Assembly (NCBI RefSeq): GCF_034190915.1
Contig: NW_026947485.1
Location: 131,270,337 to 131,334,336 of the forward strand
DNA from: Cavia porcellus
Lineage: Eukaryota > Chordata > Mammalia > Rodentia > Caviidae
DNA: 64,000 nt
Direction of reading: 5' to 3'
Position 1 is the stretch's first letter. Each line of letters starts with the position of its first letter. The notes beneath the pieces were generated by a model. The model did no database searches, was not told where the DNA came from, and saw nothing but the letters and a program-made list of their open reading frames with translations. Positions 47,686 to 60,407 of the stretch are shown here, in pieces. The position numbers and the translations under genes were made by a program.

Positions 47686-49019
47686 AACTCTGGGAAAAAA
47701 TAGCAACTAAGATGGACTTCTGAGTATGTATTTCTGGGAGTGAGAAAGCAAACAGGTCTAGTAGCATATGAAGTAAAATTTCCCTAGTTTGCTCACAATT
47801 TTAGCGTACAGCCTCATACTGAGAACAATAGGCCATATGAATCTTTTTAAACTAAAGGAAATATATGAAGCTGCTCAATATTTTTTCAGGACCACATTGA
47901 ACTTTAAATTCTCCTCTGGCAAGGCATCCTTTCTATGCACACAGAATACTAATATACACAGGGAAAGGAATTCATGTACATTTTGGGTGTGGGAGTCAAG
48001 AGTGCTGTTGGTATATCCCCACTTTTAGAGTGGAGATGGGAACCAGTTTGGATTGTAAGAGTCCAGCCTGGCTGCATTGGTTACAAGGTACACGGTTACT
48101 CCAGAAAGAGTAATGTGGTGGAATTGTGAGAGTACATCAATAACTAATCTGCAGACAACACAGCAGGAGAAAACACATACCATTCCCGATTTCCTCATAG
48201 AGGAGCTGTAAGAAAGCTTGAGACACTACAGTAGAAATTCACCTGTTTGTTTAGGATGTAAGTCAAATCACAAGGCTTGACAACCATGGAGACCTAAAAG
48301 AAGTCAAATTAATGTCTGTAATACACCCACTTGCACTCCCAGTTCCTGGTATCTGTCTTCATGTTTAAAGGAAATGAAGAACATCCTTGAGGAGATGGCA
48401 TTCTACGTAAAGGTCTGTGCAATACACTTAGGGCTCTCAAGCCACAGTTACATCGGAAACAGCTGTTGACCTGCGCGAGCATGTGTTAGTTTTCCATTAG
48501 CTCACATTGCTCACCAGCCCATCTGTGGCTCAGGGCAGAGTAATTGGAGTCATGTTGCCATGGTTGGCTCCTTTCCATAGGTTGTTATGTAAGAAAGCTG
48601 ATAGAGCATGGCTGCTCCAAAGTGGGTGAGCAAAGGTTTTGCCAAAGTTTCCAGGAAGGTCGTCATTAACAGGGCTGGCTGGTCAATAAACTGCCCACCT
48701 CCTGTAGATACTATACTAATCCTGTGGCAGGCCAAGGGGAGGCCAGAACTGCCTGGCTTGTGACCAAATGTTAATGAGGTATGGGGAAGAGGCTTAGCAC
48801 ATTCACATTTATTTTATTTCCTGATAGCACACTTCCTCCCTTTCTCCCTTCTTTCCTTCTTTCTCCCTGAAATGTTTATAGCTAGTGACATGGGGACAAG
48901 TATTTTTACAAGATGACTGGACTTTCAAAGTTTAAAACGGTGCTTCTCTTCCCTTATCTTCTGATTGGAGGCTGTGTGTTTCTTTTAGTGGCTGAACTGT
49001 ACATTATTGAAAGGAAAGA
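47686..49019. other. Unique non-coding sequence
   Basis: No gene recognised. A short CTTT/CCCT-rich run lies at 48,833-48,868. Confidence 0.5.
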
Positions 49020-49105
49020 ACCATTCTGGATACTGGGTTCTCATTGCCTATCATAGCATCTATCATATAGTAGCTACTCGGTAAATACTGTTGACTGAAA
49101 TATTA
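49020..49105 (+). repeat. L2 LINE, 3' terminus
   Basis: 'gcatctatcatatagtagct' followed by 'actcggtaaatactgttgac' matches the last 60 or so bases of L2. Confidence 0.5.
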
Positions 49106-49186
49106 ACAAATCATATGCATGCATTGGGAGGGTATTTGGTTATGAGCTGCAATAACTGGTTTGTACTAGTCTTAAAGAGCACTCGA

Positions 49187-49256
49187 GATCTAGAGGCTTA
49201 AAATAGGGTTATAGAGAAAAAGGTCTAGAGGCTGAAAAAGGCTTATAGAGAATTAA
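49187..49256 (+). repeat. 35-bp tandem duplication
   Basis: Two units of 35 bases, both built on 'tctagaggct' and 'ttatagagaa' (49,187-49,221 and 49,222-49,256), with a few differences. A local duplication of unique sequence. Confidence 0.8.
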
Positions 49257-49375
49257 GAGCATTTTATATTATAATAATAAGGCAGTAGGGTGGCTATTTT
49301 ATTGCTAATATATAGTATTCTAGATCTAATTCTTTTCTTCCAATAAACTACACTTGACTAACTTCATTTTTAAAA

Positions 49376-49565
49376 CTAACATTTGTTAGATACTGATGCT
49401 GTATACTTTGTATTTGTTTTCTTGTATAAATTCTATGAATCAGAGATTATCTCCATTTTGGAGAAGGGAAAAAATTGAGGCTCTGAGAATTTAAGTAATT
49501 TCCCAACTCTTAAATGGGCAGGTTAGGAGTGAAACTCAAATTTATTTAACTGCTACAACACAGTG
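49376..49565 (-). repeat. MIR SINE
   Basis: 'atttgttagatactgatgct', 'gattatctccattttggag', 'attgaggctctgagaattta' and 'ggttaggagtgaaactcaaa' follow MIR in reverse. Confidence 0.75.
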
Positions 49566-52500
49566 TTTTTAAACACTTGATGACTCCTTCAGTGCTCCCT
49601 GACCTTATCTCATCCTTTCAAATTCCATGCAGGACAGAATTTTTTGAGAAGTTCATCCTTCTTTATTTTTAATTTTTCCCAGGAACGTGCATCTTGCAGC
49701 TCGTGGGCAGACAATACCAAGATAGAGAATAGTCAGGCGGTCCTGGCTGTTTCCAAGGTGTAATGCTGTGCCTTTGTCTACAAAGCAAGAAATCCTACTA
49801 AGACTTCCTTCACACCTTCCTCACTGGAGTTGGTCATAATTTTGCTTTTCCTTAAGCTGCACTTTGAGAAATACTCTGTTTCCTTTATCTGCCATGAGCC
49901 ATTTGCCTCACTTTATGGATACACTTAACGTGAGCCACCATTTATGCAGACTGAAAAGAAAACTTTGTGTGCCATCTTAGAAAACAAGATCTAGGATGAC
50001 TCTTGCACTAATTTATGCTTAACCCCACTAAATAGAGTCTTGGGGATGTCCTTACAACCTGTGCGTCTGCCCAACTTTTGGGGAACACAAGTACAGCCTC
50101 TACCTGGTATTCCCTGTAAACTGCTGGTTACTCTCAGTTACTGAGACCTCTTTTCAGCCCGAGAGTCTTTATTCTTCATGTTCAGGTCCCAGGCTGAACT
50201 GCAGCACTTTTTTCCTCACTGGCTTTGACATTTAACTTTGAGTATCATTAGTGTGGTGTCCAGGCACAGCTAGGAGAGGAAATTGCTAATTAAAACAAAC
50301 ATCTCTCTTTTGATTGCCCCGATCCTCCATTTTCTTTGCTTTCTTTCTTGTCTCAGAGTCTCCAGGAGCTGCTTGAATTCGGCACACATATCTTTTGCTG
50401 TAATTCTTTCTCTTCATTTGACAAGCAACATTGTCTTACAAGGAATAACCGAGCACCCTGACAGCTGATTATGTTACATGCAACATAGTGTTTTGCTTCT
50501 CAAAGAGCACCAGATGACAGCAATGGTGACCTATGAGAAGCAATTAAAGTTTCAGGATCATTTCCACTTGTGAGCTGAGAATGAGTTGGCAGAGGGCATC
50601 AAGGGACTATTTATAATAGATAATAGGCTCTTTGTGCGAAGCACTGGGTAGAGCATGAAATATCATAGGTTGTGTAGCAATGTGTTGTTTTTCTCTGCCA
50701 AAATAGGTAGACAAATGCAACAGAACTCTAACTCTAGCAGAGCAACCTTATCCTCCCTATTTTTGCCAAAAAAATGTTCTACAGACAGTGTAGTCATTTG
50801 TCTTTTTCAGGAATAGTCAGTTTTATTCCATCACTAAAGTGTGGGGCTTTCAGAAAGTCACTTAATATTTTAGAAACATTGCTGCCCAGTGGACATTTCC
50901 ATGGAAAATAAAAGCAGGCACTCCCTTCAAAGACAGACTTGTGAATAACCTTGCATGTAAGCATAAGACTGTAACGTTTAAAGGCATGGCGCAGGAAGTT
51001 TTGTTACCTGTGAGGCCACTTGTGCTAGACATGGAGCATCACATTGGCAGAATCTTCCCACTGCAGCAATATTCAGCAATCTTGGTCTCTGAATCACTAA
51101 GGGAAGCTTTTCCCCAACCAAACCAGTAGTAGAAAGAAGTCAGACCTGGGAAATCTCAGTCTTCCAGGATTTCAGAAATTGTAGATTTCTCATGATGTCT
51201 GCTGAATGAACTGATATTTTGCCTATTCTGAGTGTGGGCAGCAGAATTTACTGCTCTATTTTAGTGTGTGGAGTTGGTACAAAACATTTATAAAAGCATT
51301 AAGATTGGGCACCTTAGGTTGAAAACCTATTTTATGCCACTCCAATTTGAATAATTGCCAGCTACCCAAATGTACTTGTTGGAAGAGTTTCCATAGAGCC
51401 AAAGCAATGTCTGCCTGAACCATATGTTTTCCAGTCCAAAAGCAGTTTTTTCTTAATTCAAAATGTTTCCCCCTTTCTTTATCTCTTTCTTGCTGCGATG
51501 ACAAATGCAAAAACTGCAGGACACATTTAGGACCATAATTGAGGCCCCGTTTCTGAATACAAGCTAGTCCTTTGGAAAATGAAAAAAAAAAAGAAAACTT
51601 TATGTAACAATAAATATTTGCTCTATTTTTTTTTTCATACAGAAGGTGTAATAGGAAGCATCATCCTGGACTTAAATAATTTCTGATTCAAGGAAAGAAA
51701 GGTAGAAACAGAAAAGAAAACTCTTCCCAGAGCTTTCTTTGTGGTTTACACCATTTATATCACTGAGTAGACCATTTATTGATGGCTACCATATGTACTC
51801 GTATCTGCTAAAAATCTTTTAAAAGTACTCTGTCTTACAGTTTATTTTGAATCCTTCCTTATAAAATATATTTTAAAAAATACTGTACCCAGCTCTTTTG
51901 CTGTAAGCATGTGGCCTCAGTTCTTACCCCTACAAGATAATGAGGAGATTGGGAGCAACAGCAGGAGGTGGCTGCCGAGAATTCAATATTCTGGCAAGTG
52001 TGTGGCAGGTAGATCCTGGTGGTGCGAGGGTCTCAGTGGTGGTACATCTGGAACCCAGTCCCAGGTCTGAGCTGGGATAATTAAGGGGCAGCGGACAGGA
52101 GTGTTTTCCTAATGCATCTCTCTGTAGGTATGCACATTCCATGCACTTTATTCCTAGCCACTTAGCATTTTAAGTCTTACTCTCTGGCTTTCCTTGAAAT
52201 TCAAATAAAGTTTCTAAGATACTACTGAATTCTATTTGCTTAAATTAGGAATTATCCTGTGATTTGCAACAAACGGTCCTGAGCAGAATGAAGGAAGTGA
52301 GGAGGAACGTAAACTTCAGCTACAATGGATAAGAAAGGCATTGGAAATGCAGGCACAGAAGTGATCATAAGAGACTCAGAGGTTCTCAGGAGCCTTTTCT
52401 TGCTTACACACAAAAAAATTTTCCTTCGGCTTTCCCTATAGTTGTATAAGAAAAGACACTAAAGGGAGAAATCTTGGGAATTTTCAAAAATGTATAAAAT

Positions 52501-52808
52501 AGCATGAAGACACTGAGTTGTCTTGAATCAATATTGTGGAAGAATTCATTTGCTTTTTGATGTAGTTCATTCTAACCATGCACAAGCATTTACTCTTATG
52601 AGTTTGTTTATTTTATAGACTGGTTAAAGAAAAATTAGAAATGCAAAAACCAAGCAAAGCAAAGACCCCTGACATAGAAAAATTTACTAGTCAGTTTAGT
52701 TACACTGTAATACTCACTAATTTAATAAAAACTTGTTGCAATGAATATATTTTGGAACTGTCATAACATCTACAATTGATTGGCTTTACATAAAAGAGAT
52801 TAGCTGAG
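49566..52808. other. Unique non-coding sequence
   Basis: No gene or confident repeat. Short A- and T-runs at 51,583-51,593 and 51,627-51,637. Open frames here are short and featureless. Confidence 0.5.
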
Positions 52809-53155
52809 TGTTTTGGTTCTTTTCTTCCATGGCTGAGACAAAATCCCTGACACCCAAAGTTAATGAAATAAAGCTTTATATTATAGCTCGTAGTTTGTAG
52901 AGCTGTCAGCTGACTTCAAGGCAGAGTGGTACAAGGCAGAGGGCAACAGTTCATGGCAGTGGAAAGCAGAACAAGCAACAAGAGCAAAAGGAGAGGAGCA
53001 TAGAAAGAAGACTCTTTCTGTCCCTTGTATTGTATGCAGACCACACACACTGGGGTATAACACTCACACCCACAGTCCCAGCATTGGACCGTGAGCCATT
53101 CACAAACTCTGTAAGTCAGCCTCTATGATTGCATGAGGCTTTGAGGGGACATCCA
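52809..53155 (-). mobile_element. MaLR-like solo LTR
   Basis: The plus strand has 'tgttttggttcttttc', 'ttaatgaaataaagc', 'gctgacttcaaggcagagtg', 'gaagactctttctgtccctt', 'gtcccagcattggaccgtga' and 'gcatgaggctttgaggggac'. It aligns along its whole length with the LTRs at 56.7 and 58.7 kb. The right end runs into a fold-back instead of the 'acaaaccata' terminus of those copies. No internal sequence is present. Confidence 0.7.
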
Positions 53156-53398
53156 GACTAAAGTCAAGATTAAGGAGGGTATGGTGAAACAGTCTTATGT
53201 ATTATAATTTATTTATGCATTCTTCAGTTAAACTTTTTCAATTTTTCCTTGAATTTCTACTTTCTTAGAATATTCTCTCAGAAAGGGATTATAGGGTCAA
53301 AAATTAGAAACTTTAATGAGTTCTCCAAACTAGTGCATGGTTTCATTAATAGTACATAAGTCTGTTTCATCATACCTTCCTTAATCTTGACTTTAGTC
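53156..53398. repeat. Imperfect inverted repeat (fold-back)
   Basis: Left arm 53,156-53,204 and right arm 53,349-53,398 are reverse complements with about four mismatches over 49 bases. The outermost 20 bases, GACTAAAGTCAAGATTAAGG and its complement, are perfect. The arms are separated by about 144 bases of AT-rich DNA. The left arm begins exactly at the degraded edge of the LTR. Confidence 0.85.
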
Positions 53399-53479
53399 TT
53401 TAAAAATTAGAAAAGTATTACAAGATATAAGTTGCATTAAAAATACTAATGAGATTCAATTTTCCTTCACCTATATTTC

Positions 53480-53575
53480 TGGAATAAGTAAATAAATATA
53501 TATTTGAATATATCCATTGATATTTGTATATAGTTGAATGTATATGTTGATATAAATATATATTTCATTTGAAAT
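53480..53575. repeat. AT-rich degenerate repeat
   Basis: Repeats of 'atatatttg' and 'gtatatagttgaa' type units. Low complexity. Confidence 0.7.
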
Positions 53576-55301
53576 GAGGGTGTATTAATGAGCCAGAGAA
53601 GTTGCCAAATACCTAGGCCAGAGTAAACAGAGCATCTGTGAATCATTTTTCAAGTAAAAGATGTGCTATTAAATTCTTCCAAGTTCTTACATTTGCATAG
53701 CTTACAGGGAAACATAGCAGAAATAGCTGCAACAATAAAATGATGAAGTATATAATTTTTAAACATTAAATTCTGATGAATTACAAATATACATTTACCA
53801 TTGCCTGTGTTTCTTAATGTTAGAGACAGTTTCGCAATTACCTACAACTCACACTGAAATAGCTCAGTGGGAAGAAATTGTCATGGTCCATGGAGAGAAA
53901 TAAGTAGGTAAAGTTTAATTTATAAGGAAACTAGAAAAGAAGTAGTTTAGGACCAAAGATCTGCTACCACAGCCACTGTCTTAAAACTCAGTTCCCCAGG
54001 TGAAAAGATTGTGAGTTAACAGAAGAACCACAGTAAGGTAGAGTGTGCCATGTTCATAGGCATGTTGAAGTTATTTGGAAGTTAATATTCTTTCTCCCAC
54101 CCACTGTATTTGTATTTGCACAACTCTTCTCAGTCAACCCTTGTGATGTTTTCATTAAACGGCAGAGGTGCACCTGCATGGAGTAGTAGTATTTTAGGCT
54201 GCATTGGCTTTACCTACAGTTGGAGTCGCACATGAGTACCAGGGTGGGGCAAATCAGATACAGAGCAGCCTAACTTAACGTTGAACATTGTAGTGTTTGA
54301 ATAGCACTAAGGTATTTCTGTTTCAATGTTCCCTCTCTTGGTTTTGACCTAAATCATATGGGCTAAAGGGAACAATATCAATTAGTTCTGAGACTTCTCT
54401 AACACAGCAACTCTTATGTATAGCTCTCTACCCTTGGGAGTCCTAAGGACATCCTTGGAAGTATGTCCACAAAGCCCAAACTGGTTTCCTAATAATTCTA
54501 CGTGATTTCCCTTCTTCACTTTTTATATTTGCACAAGTGGTGTAAAAGCTATGGTGATATCTGAGCAAGAACAAAGGCAGTGACACCAAGATTTAGTAGG
54601 AGTCACTGTAGCTTTTAGTATAATATACTGATAGTTTTAAAAAAGGAAGATAACTTAAAACTCTTGGTGAAGTAGTGAACACTAAAATTGAGCCTTTAAT
54701 ATGTGCTTTTAGATTGGGTGACAAATGTGAATGTGTCAGTTGCATCAATGTGCAGTATAACCCCTTTATGCATATCAAATTATCAAGTTATTCTGACAAG
54801 TAATTAGCAAACATTTTCTTGAAAATGAATAAAATGAGTCTGCCATTTAAAGAAAAAAATAATCCATTCAGTATTTGTTATCAGTTATAAAATTTGAACT
54901 TTCAAGTGATATAAAATATTGAAAATTTTAGTACCACTATGAATTTGACAATTTCTCAATACTTAAAAGACTTTTCTTATGAAATGTGTGGTGACATAAA
55001 CTAATGTGATTTTAAAATATTGTATGATGAATGCAGACGCATTTGGAACTTCTGCATAACTCAGTGAGTCAATATAGTTCAAATAACAATACACGCTGTC
55101 ACAAAATGATGCATGGATAAAAGCTCTACTCAAAGTTTAAAATAGAACAATGAATTTTATTTAAGAGAGTACATTATATGTTATCAATTGAAAAACTAAA
55201 ATATCTGTTGATATAGTTTCAGATTATACATTGTCTTTTTAAAGAAACTATGTGAATATGCTGCAGTATCAAAACATTTCTGTATTTCTTCCTTTGTCAG
55301 A
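53576..55301. other. Unique non-coding sequence
   Basis: Very AT-rich. No gene or repeat recognised. Confidence 0.5.
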
Positions 55302-55334
55302 TATAGACAGACAGATAGACAGACAAACAGATAG
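55302..55334 (+). repeat. (GACA/GATA)n microsatellite
   Basis: About eight tetranucleotide units alternating GACA and GATA with one AACA. Confidence 0.9.
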
Positions 55335-56339
55335 TTTATGTGTTTATGTGCTGCATGTGATAAACTATGTTTTCTTCTTATATGTCAGCCAAAGAAAATG
55401 TTACGGCAAGATAAATGTTAAAGTAGGTAACTTAATCCAATTTTTTCTAAGTCACGTTAATGAGATTTGCAAAATATAAAATGATGTCATCTTCTCACTA
55501 AGAATTTATTTTGGAAACAGTTATTTTCACAAAAACATTTTATTTATGTTCAAATGCAATGGGCTTATGATTACAATTTTGGAATGAGTCAATAGATATT
55601 TATTTTTTCAATTTTAATTTTAACTATAGCTAATTTAAATACAGGCAACCCACATATATCAATCTCTTTGAGGCATTGTGAGATGGAGTGTACAGGGAAG
55701 CTGAGTTCAGACAGTTAAAGAACTGTTACCCTAATACATTATATTTGATAAATTTTGTGTATGAATCTCATGAGGTCACTCACAACTTCCTGATTTGAAT
55801 GTAAAATGGGGTGTTAAAACCAATAAGTTATTTAAATAATTGACTAAGAGAAGTAACAAAGAGAAAGCTTTCAGAATCCTCTTCAGTACTTTGCTTATAT
55901 GTTCTTGGACATGGCTTGGTTTCTGACGTATGGTTGAAAGGGACCCTTTGGGAAGGTTAAAAGACCTCAGCTCTTTTTAGAAGGTAGAAAATGCAGGCTC
56001 TATGTGGTTATGAGAAACAGAAGTTCTCACGCAGCATTGTGTTTACAGCTGAAAGTTGTGTCTGACAGCTGCCTCATCAGATGACCCTGCCCCTCCTCAT
56101 GCAGACTACCTTGCTCACCTCAACTCCTGTTAGCCCACAAGACCAAACCCCTAGCAGTATACGCAATATCTAATCAATCAAAGTCAACTCTCCAAGGGGT
56201 AAAGGCAAGACCCCTCATGCTCTGGCAGTAAGATGATGAGTCGGGGGTGGTATAAGGACAGTGAAAAAGGCAACGGGCAGAGACACATGGCATGGCTGAT
56301 GTGGCATGGCTGATGTGTCAGGCAACTGTAGAAATGACC
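55335..56339. other. Mostly unique sequence; possible start of an LTR
   Basis: No gene recognised. A 14-bp unit (GGCATGGCTGATGT) is repeated twice in tandem at 56,289-56,316. Part of 56,040-56,340 may be the U3 region of the LTR fragment that follows. Confidence 0.45.
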
Positions 56340-56699
56340 ACCTGGCTTGGAAATTGCCCTTTGTGAAATCTTTACAAATGTAGGAGAATTATACTTAGAG
56401 ACCTACTTTCAAACAATGAAATCCCCTAAAATTCCAAAAACTTTAGCCCTTCCTAGCAATAAGTTCACCCCAGAAACAAAGACTAAAACTCTGATAGGCT
56501 TTAAACCCTATAAAAATGGGCAGAGCAAGGACACCATCCTGAGAAACTCACTTTCAGGCTTTCCCTGGCAAACTGTTGCTGGACATCTTTGTTCTCAGCT
56601 TTGCAATATTTTAAGTAAACCTCTGCTTCACACTTTCATTCTCTGAGTTCCTCATTGTGTGCTGGAGGGATGGTCAGTTTTAAGTCAGCTTAGCTTCAC
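56340..56699 (+). mobile_element. ERV LTR fragment X, copy 2
   Basis: Same element as 29,217-29,502, but with extra sequence on its left. TATA box CCCTATAAAAATGGG at 56,506, AGTAAA-type polyadenylation signal near 56,615, then 'ctctgagttcctcattgtg'. Identity to copy 1 is about 96-98%. A 99-codon open frame crossing it is not a gene. No retroviral internal region adjoins. Confidence 0.6.
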
Positions 56700-56745
56700 T
56701 CATGCATTTCTACCCGGAGTGAGAGCAAGGCCATCAGAGGTGGGG

Positions 56746-57119
56746 TGTGTTGGTTACTTTTACTCTTGTTGCTGAGGAATAGTATCTGATGCACAAAATT
56801 AAGGAAGGAAAAGTTTGTTTAGCTCACACTTGTGGGTTTCAGTCTATAATCAGCTGGCTCCAAGGTAGGGTGGCCTAAGGCAGAGCGACTATTGTTCATG
56901 GTGGCAGAAGACAGCAAAAGCAAGGAGAGCTAAGAAGGAGGAGCATGTGAGAAGACTCTTTCTGTCCTTTATATTCTATATATGCTGCCCACCCGAGGGT
57001 GGCTATAGCGCTTGCACTCATAATCCCAGCATTGGACCATGAGTCAATCACAAATTCTAAAAGCTTGATCCTGTGACTGCATGAGGCTGTAGGGGGACAT
57101 CTAGACACAAACCATACCA
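56746..57119 (-). repeat. 3' LTR of the MaLR-like provirus
   Basis: 374 bases. On the minus strand it starts TGGTATGGTTTGTG and ends CCAACACA, with 'gagctaaacaaac' as the polyadenylation-signal region. Roughly 80% identical to the 5' LTR by eye. Confidence 0.8.
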
Positions 57120-58657
57120 TTCCACCCTTGGCCCTCCAAAGACTCATGCACATCCTTTATGCAAAAGACATTTAGTTCATCACCAATAATTGCCAAAATC
57201 CTAACAGTTTCGGCCTTGGTGAAAAATCCAAGCCCAAAGACTGCTCTAACATTTAAGGAAAACTCTTAGCTGTGAGCCCCTGTACAAATGAAAAGAAAGT
57301 AGAACACTTCCAACATACAATGGCACAAGATAAACATTCCTATTTCAAAAGGTACAATTGGGAATACAAAGGATTGGGGCCAAACCAAGTCTATAATTCA
57401 GCAGGGTGAACATTAAATCCTGTAGTTCCATGTGGAACATCCAAAGCAATCTGCGGTAAGTTATGAGTTTCAAAAAACTTGTGTGAGTCTGCCCCTGTGG
57501 CATTTCTGGTGGTTGTAGCTCTCGTGGCTTCTCTCTCAGGCCTGCTCTGTTCCTTCCTTGCAGCTCTCCTCAGACAAATCCAAGTGCATTGCTTCCCTAA
57601 CCTTCTGTGGTTTCCACTGCACCTTTGGCTTCATCCTCACAGCTTCACATACTGCTTTCTCAGGAGCACACTTCCTGGGCTCCAAAGTTTTCTTCTGAAA
57701 GCTGGTTGGAAGCCTTCTTAACTTCAGAAATTTTGCATTTTGCGTGCACCTAAAACCAGTGGCCCAGGGATGATGCCAAGGTCTGCTGCCAGCTGGAGCA
57801 GTAGCCAGGCTTTCTTCTCTACTGACTATAAATATTGAGTGCCTGGATCACTGGGTTCTCTGAATCTGATAATGAGAAATAAATTCTCTATGTTTCTGCC
57901 ATTCTGGAACCTGGTGCAGATACTGCCACCATTCTGAAACATAGTGTGGCTGCTGCCATCCTGGAATGTGGTGCTCTGTGACTTTCTCCTCAAACAAAGT
58001 CTTTCACTTTTGCAGTATTAGGGCTGCAAGGTATTCAATCTTGCTGTTTCTTGTGATGCCCTCATGCCATCTTTTATATTCTCCTGTCCCTTCTCAGTGA
58101 TTGAGATCTTCTCAGCTCCATCTTTGCAGTCCATAGCTTTATTAGAGTTTTTCCTAATAAGTCTCACAACATTTTAAATCATCCTGTTGGACTCTTTGCT
58201 ATTGATTCACAACATAGATCTAGCTAAAAGCCCCCAATAATAACCATGCCACCACCTCAACATTTGACTTTCTTGAAGTTTTTTCAGCAAGATTAGTCTT
58301 GCTACTGCATTTAATTATAATTTCAGGCAAAATCTCTGGACATGAGGAAAAGACAGACAGACTTTCAGCCAAGCCATAACATACATTGCCTGGAGTTCAA
58401 CAACCCATGCAGTCCTTCTTCCCAGCAGAAACTTCAGAAATCTGGTCTTTACTGGCAGCATTTCTATCAGCCTCATGGTCTTCTGAACTCTGACCAGAAC
58501 CTCCTATAAAGAATGGCTTATGGTTTTCCAGCTCTACTCTTTCAAGTGACATCTCCAAACCTTCCCAAACTCTTCCCACAAACCATTGCCTAAGACTTTT
58601 GAACCACATGGTCAGGTACAGTCACAGAACCGACCCCACTTCTCTGGTACTAAATTC
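57120..58657 (-). mobile_element. Internal region of the MaLR-like provirus
   Basis: About 1.5 kb bounded by the primer-binding-like site (about 58,634-58,652) and the purine tract (about 57,121-57,140). It reads like the internal part of MaLR elements, with no retroviral enzyme motif. The open frames at 57,479-57,721 (plus) and 58,397-58,609 (minus) are short, and I see no function in them. Confidence 0.7.
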
Positions 58658-59059
58658 TGTGTTTGTTACTTTTCTCTCATTGATGAGACAAAATAATACA
58701 AAATATCTGAAGCTCAAAATTAAGGTAGGAAAGATGTGTTTAACTCACAGTTTATGGAGGTTTCAGTCCATAGTCAGCTGGCTCAAACATAAGGTGGCCT
58801 ATGGCAGAGGGACTACTGCTCACATTGGCAGAAGACAAAAAAAGCAATAATAGCAAAGAGGGAGGAGCATGTAAGAAGACTCTTTCTGTCTCTTACATTG
58901 TATGTAGGCCACCCCCCCACCCCTCGCCAGGGTTAGTGTAGCACTCACATTCATAATCCCAGCACTGGACCATAAGTCAATCACAAATTCTAGGAACCTG
59001 CTCCCATGACTGTATGAGGCTTTGCGGGGGTGGGGGACATTGGGACACAAACCATAATA
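58658..59059 (-). repeat. 5' LTR of the MaLR-like provirus
   Basis: 402 bases. The terminal TG has become TA (minus strand TATTATGGTTTGTG). It carries a C-rich expansion at 58,911-58,925 that the 3' LTR lacks, which explains most of the length difference. Confidence 0.8.
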
Positions 59060-59699
59060 TGGGGTCACTCACAGGAGACCTCTACTTCTATAGCCCCCAT
59101 GGTGACCTTATACCAACATGTGATAGTGAGGGAAATTGTTTATTTTGCTGTGTCACATATGCTTTTTGATCTCAGATACTAGTCTTTTGTCTGGCTTCCT
59201 TGCATTTAATACATTAGACATATGTCTTCTTTCTCTATTTTTATGGTATGATTCATCAGGCTACTTTGAAATCAGGCTAAGGAAAAATCAGCAGACTACA
59301 ATTTGGTTTCAAGTGTATTTCAAAGATATCCAAATATACAAAAATATACAATTATATGTCATTCTTATGATTTGTTGCTTTGACTGATAACGCATCATGT
59401 AAAATTGAGTAAAACTGTGCAGCCTGACTTATATATGTCTGCTCTTACTTGACATAGCACATTAAAAATGGGAAGGGGGAAAAACCATAGGAAGTATTCA
59501 TAGATAACTAAATAGCTGGATGAAAATAGCCAGAGAAAGATATTTCCCTGCTGCTTTTGTGATACTGATATTTCCCCTTCCAAACTTTGAATTTCTTCCT
59601 CATTTCCTCTCTCCCTAGGACTCTGGATTCTCAACTAGAGCTTGATAAAATATAAGGGTGTGGTCACTGCTGTGAAGTTTTCTGTACTCATGCATTTTT

Positions 59700-59800
59700 G
59701 ACATTTTCTAACTATGTGATTTTGACTAAGTTGTTTCATGTACTGGTATTATAATTTCACTCCTATAAAAAGGAGATAATAGTAAATAGATCTTTGTCAT
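59700..59800 (+). repeat. MIR SINE fragment
   Basis: 'ctatgtgattttgactaagt', 'tgtttcatgtactgg' and 'ctcctataaaaaggagataa' match the MIR centre in sense orientation. Confidence 0.65.
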
Positions 59801-60124
59801 TGGTTGCAACAATCCACATATAGGACTTACAGTCTGCCTATACCTAGTGACTGTACGGGTACCAATTGTTTTTTACTTCTACTCTTTGGTTCTTTCATGT
59901 CCTCTGCACATTAAATCAATGAAAGAATATTCATATTAATTCATTCAATACACATTAAACAATGACCACATCAGATATATGGTAGGGCTGGAGAAAATGG
60001 TGCTTATGAAAAAGGAGGTGAAGACCATGTCCTTGCGTGTCCATATTTTTCTGTGTCTGGCTCCTGTCAGTATGTTTGACATGTTGAAGGTGTTTAATAA
60101 ATATGTACCAAAAAATCAAATAAC

Positions 60125-60265
60125 CAAATCTATGAAGTAAGTATGATTATTCTGTCCATTTTGAAGCTGAGAAATCGAAATTTACAAAGAAAGAGTTATT
60201 CCTCCAGGGTCACCCAGGTAGTAAGTCACAGAATTGGAATGAAAACCCGTCTCAGCTTGCCCCTT
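60125..60265 (-). repeat. MIR SINE fragment
   Basis: 'gattattctgtccattttga', 'agctgagaaatcg', 'gggtcacccaggtagtaagt' and 'gaattggaatgaaaacccgt' match MIR in reverse. Confidence 0.75.
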
Positions 60266-60407
60266 GATCAGAGCTAGGACTTACCTTTCCTCCCAAGGAA
60301 GAAATGCTAACACTGCTGATTCGTGCTTCTTAAGAGCAATAAATTAAGCTTTCAAGTTTTTAATAAGCATGTAATGGCCTTGCAGATAAACCAAATGTTC
60401 AAAAACA

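Larger units (their letters stand above)
56746..59059 (-). mobile_element. Complete MaLR-like provirus (LTR-internal-LTR)
   Basis: Two LTRs in the same orientation flank about 1.5 kb of internal sequence. TGGGG occurs directly before it (56,741-56,745) and directly after it (59,060-59,064), a 5-bp target duplication as ERVL/MaLR elements make. On the minus strand a primer-binding-like 'tagtaccagagaagtgggg' follows the 5' LTR, and a purine tract 'ggagggccaagggtgg' precedes the 3' LTR. The internal part has no long frame. That is normal for MaLR elements, which are non-autonomous and borrow ERVL enzymes. Confidence 0.8.

Noticed and set aside
56347..56646. 99-codon plus-strand frame
   Set aside because: Crosses the TATA box and polyadenylation region of an ERV LTR, so it is not coding.
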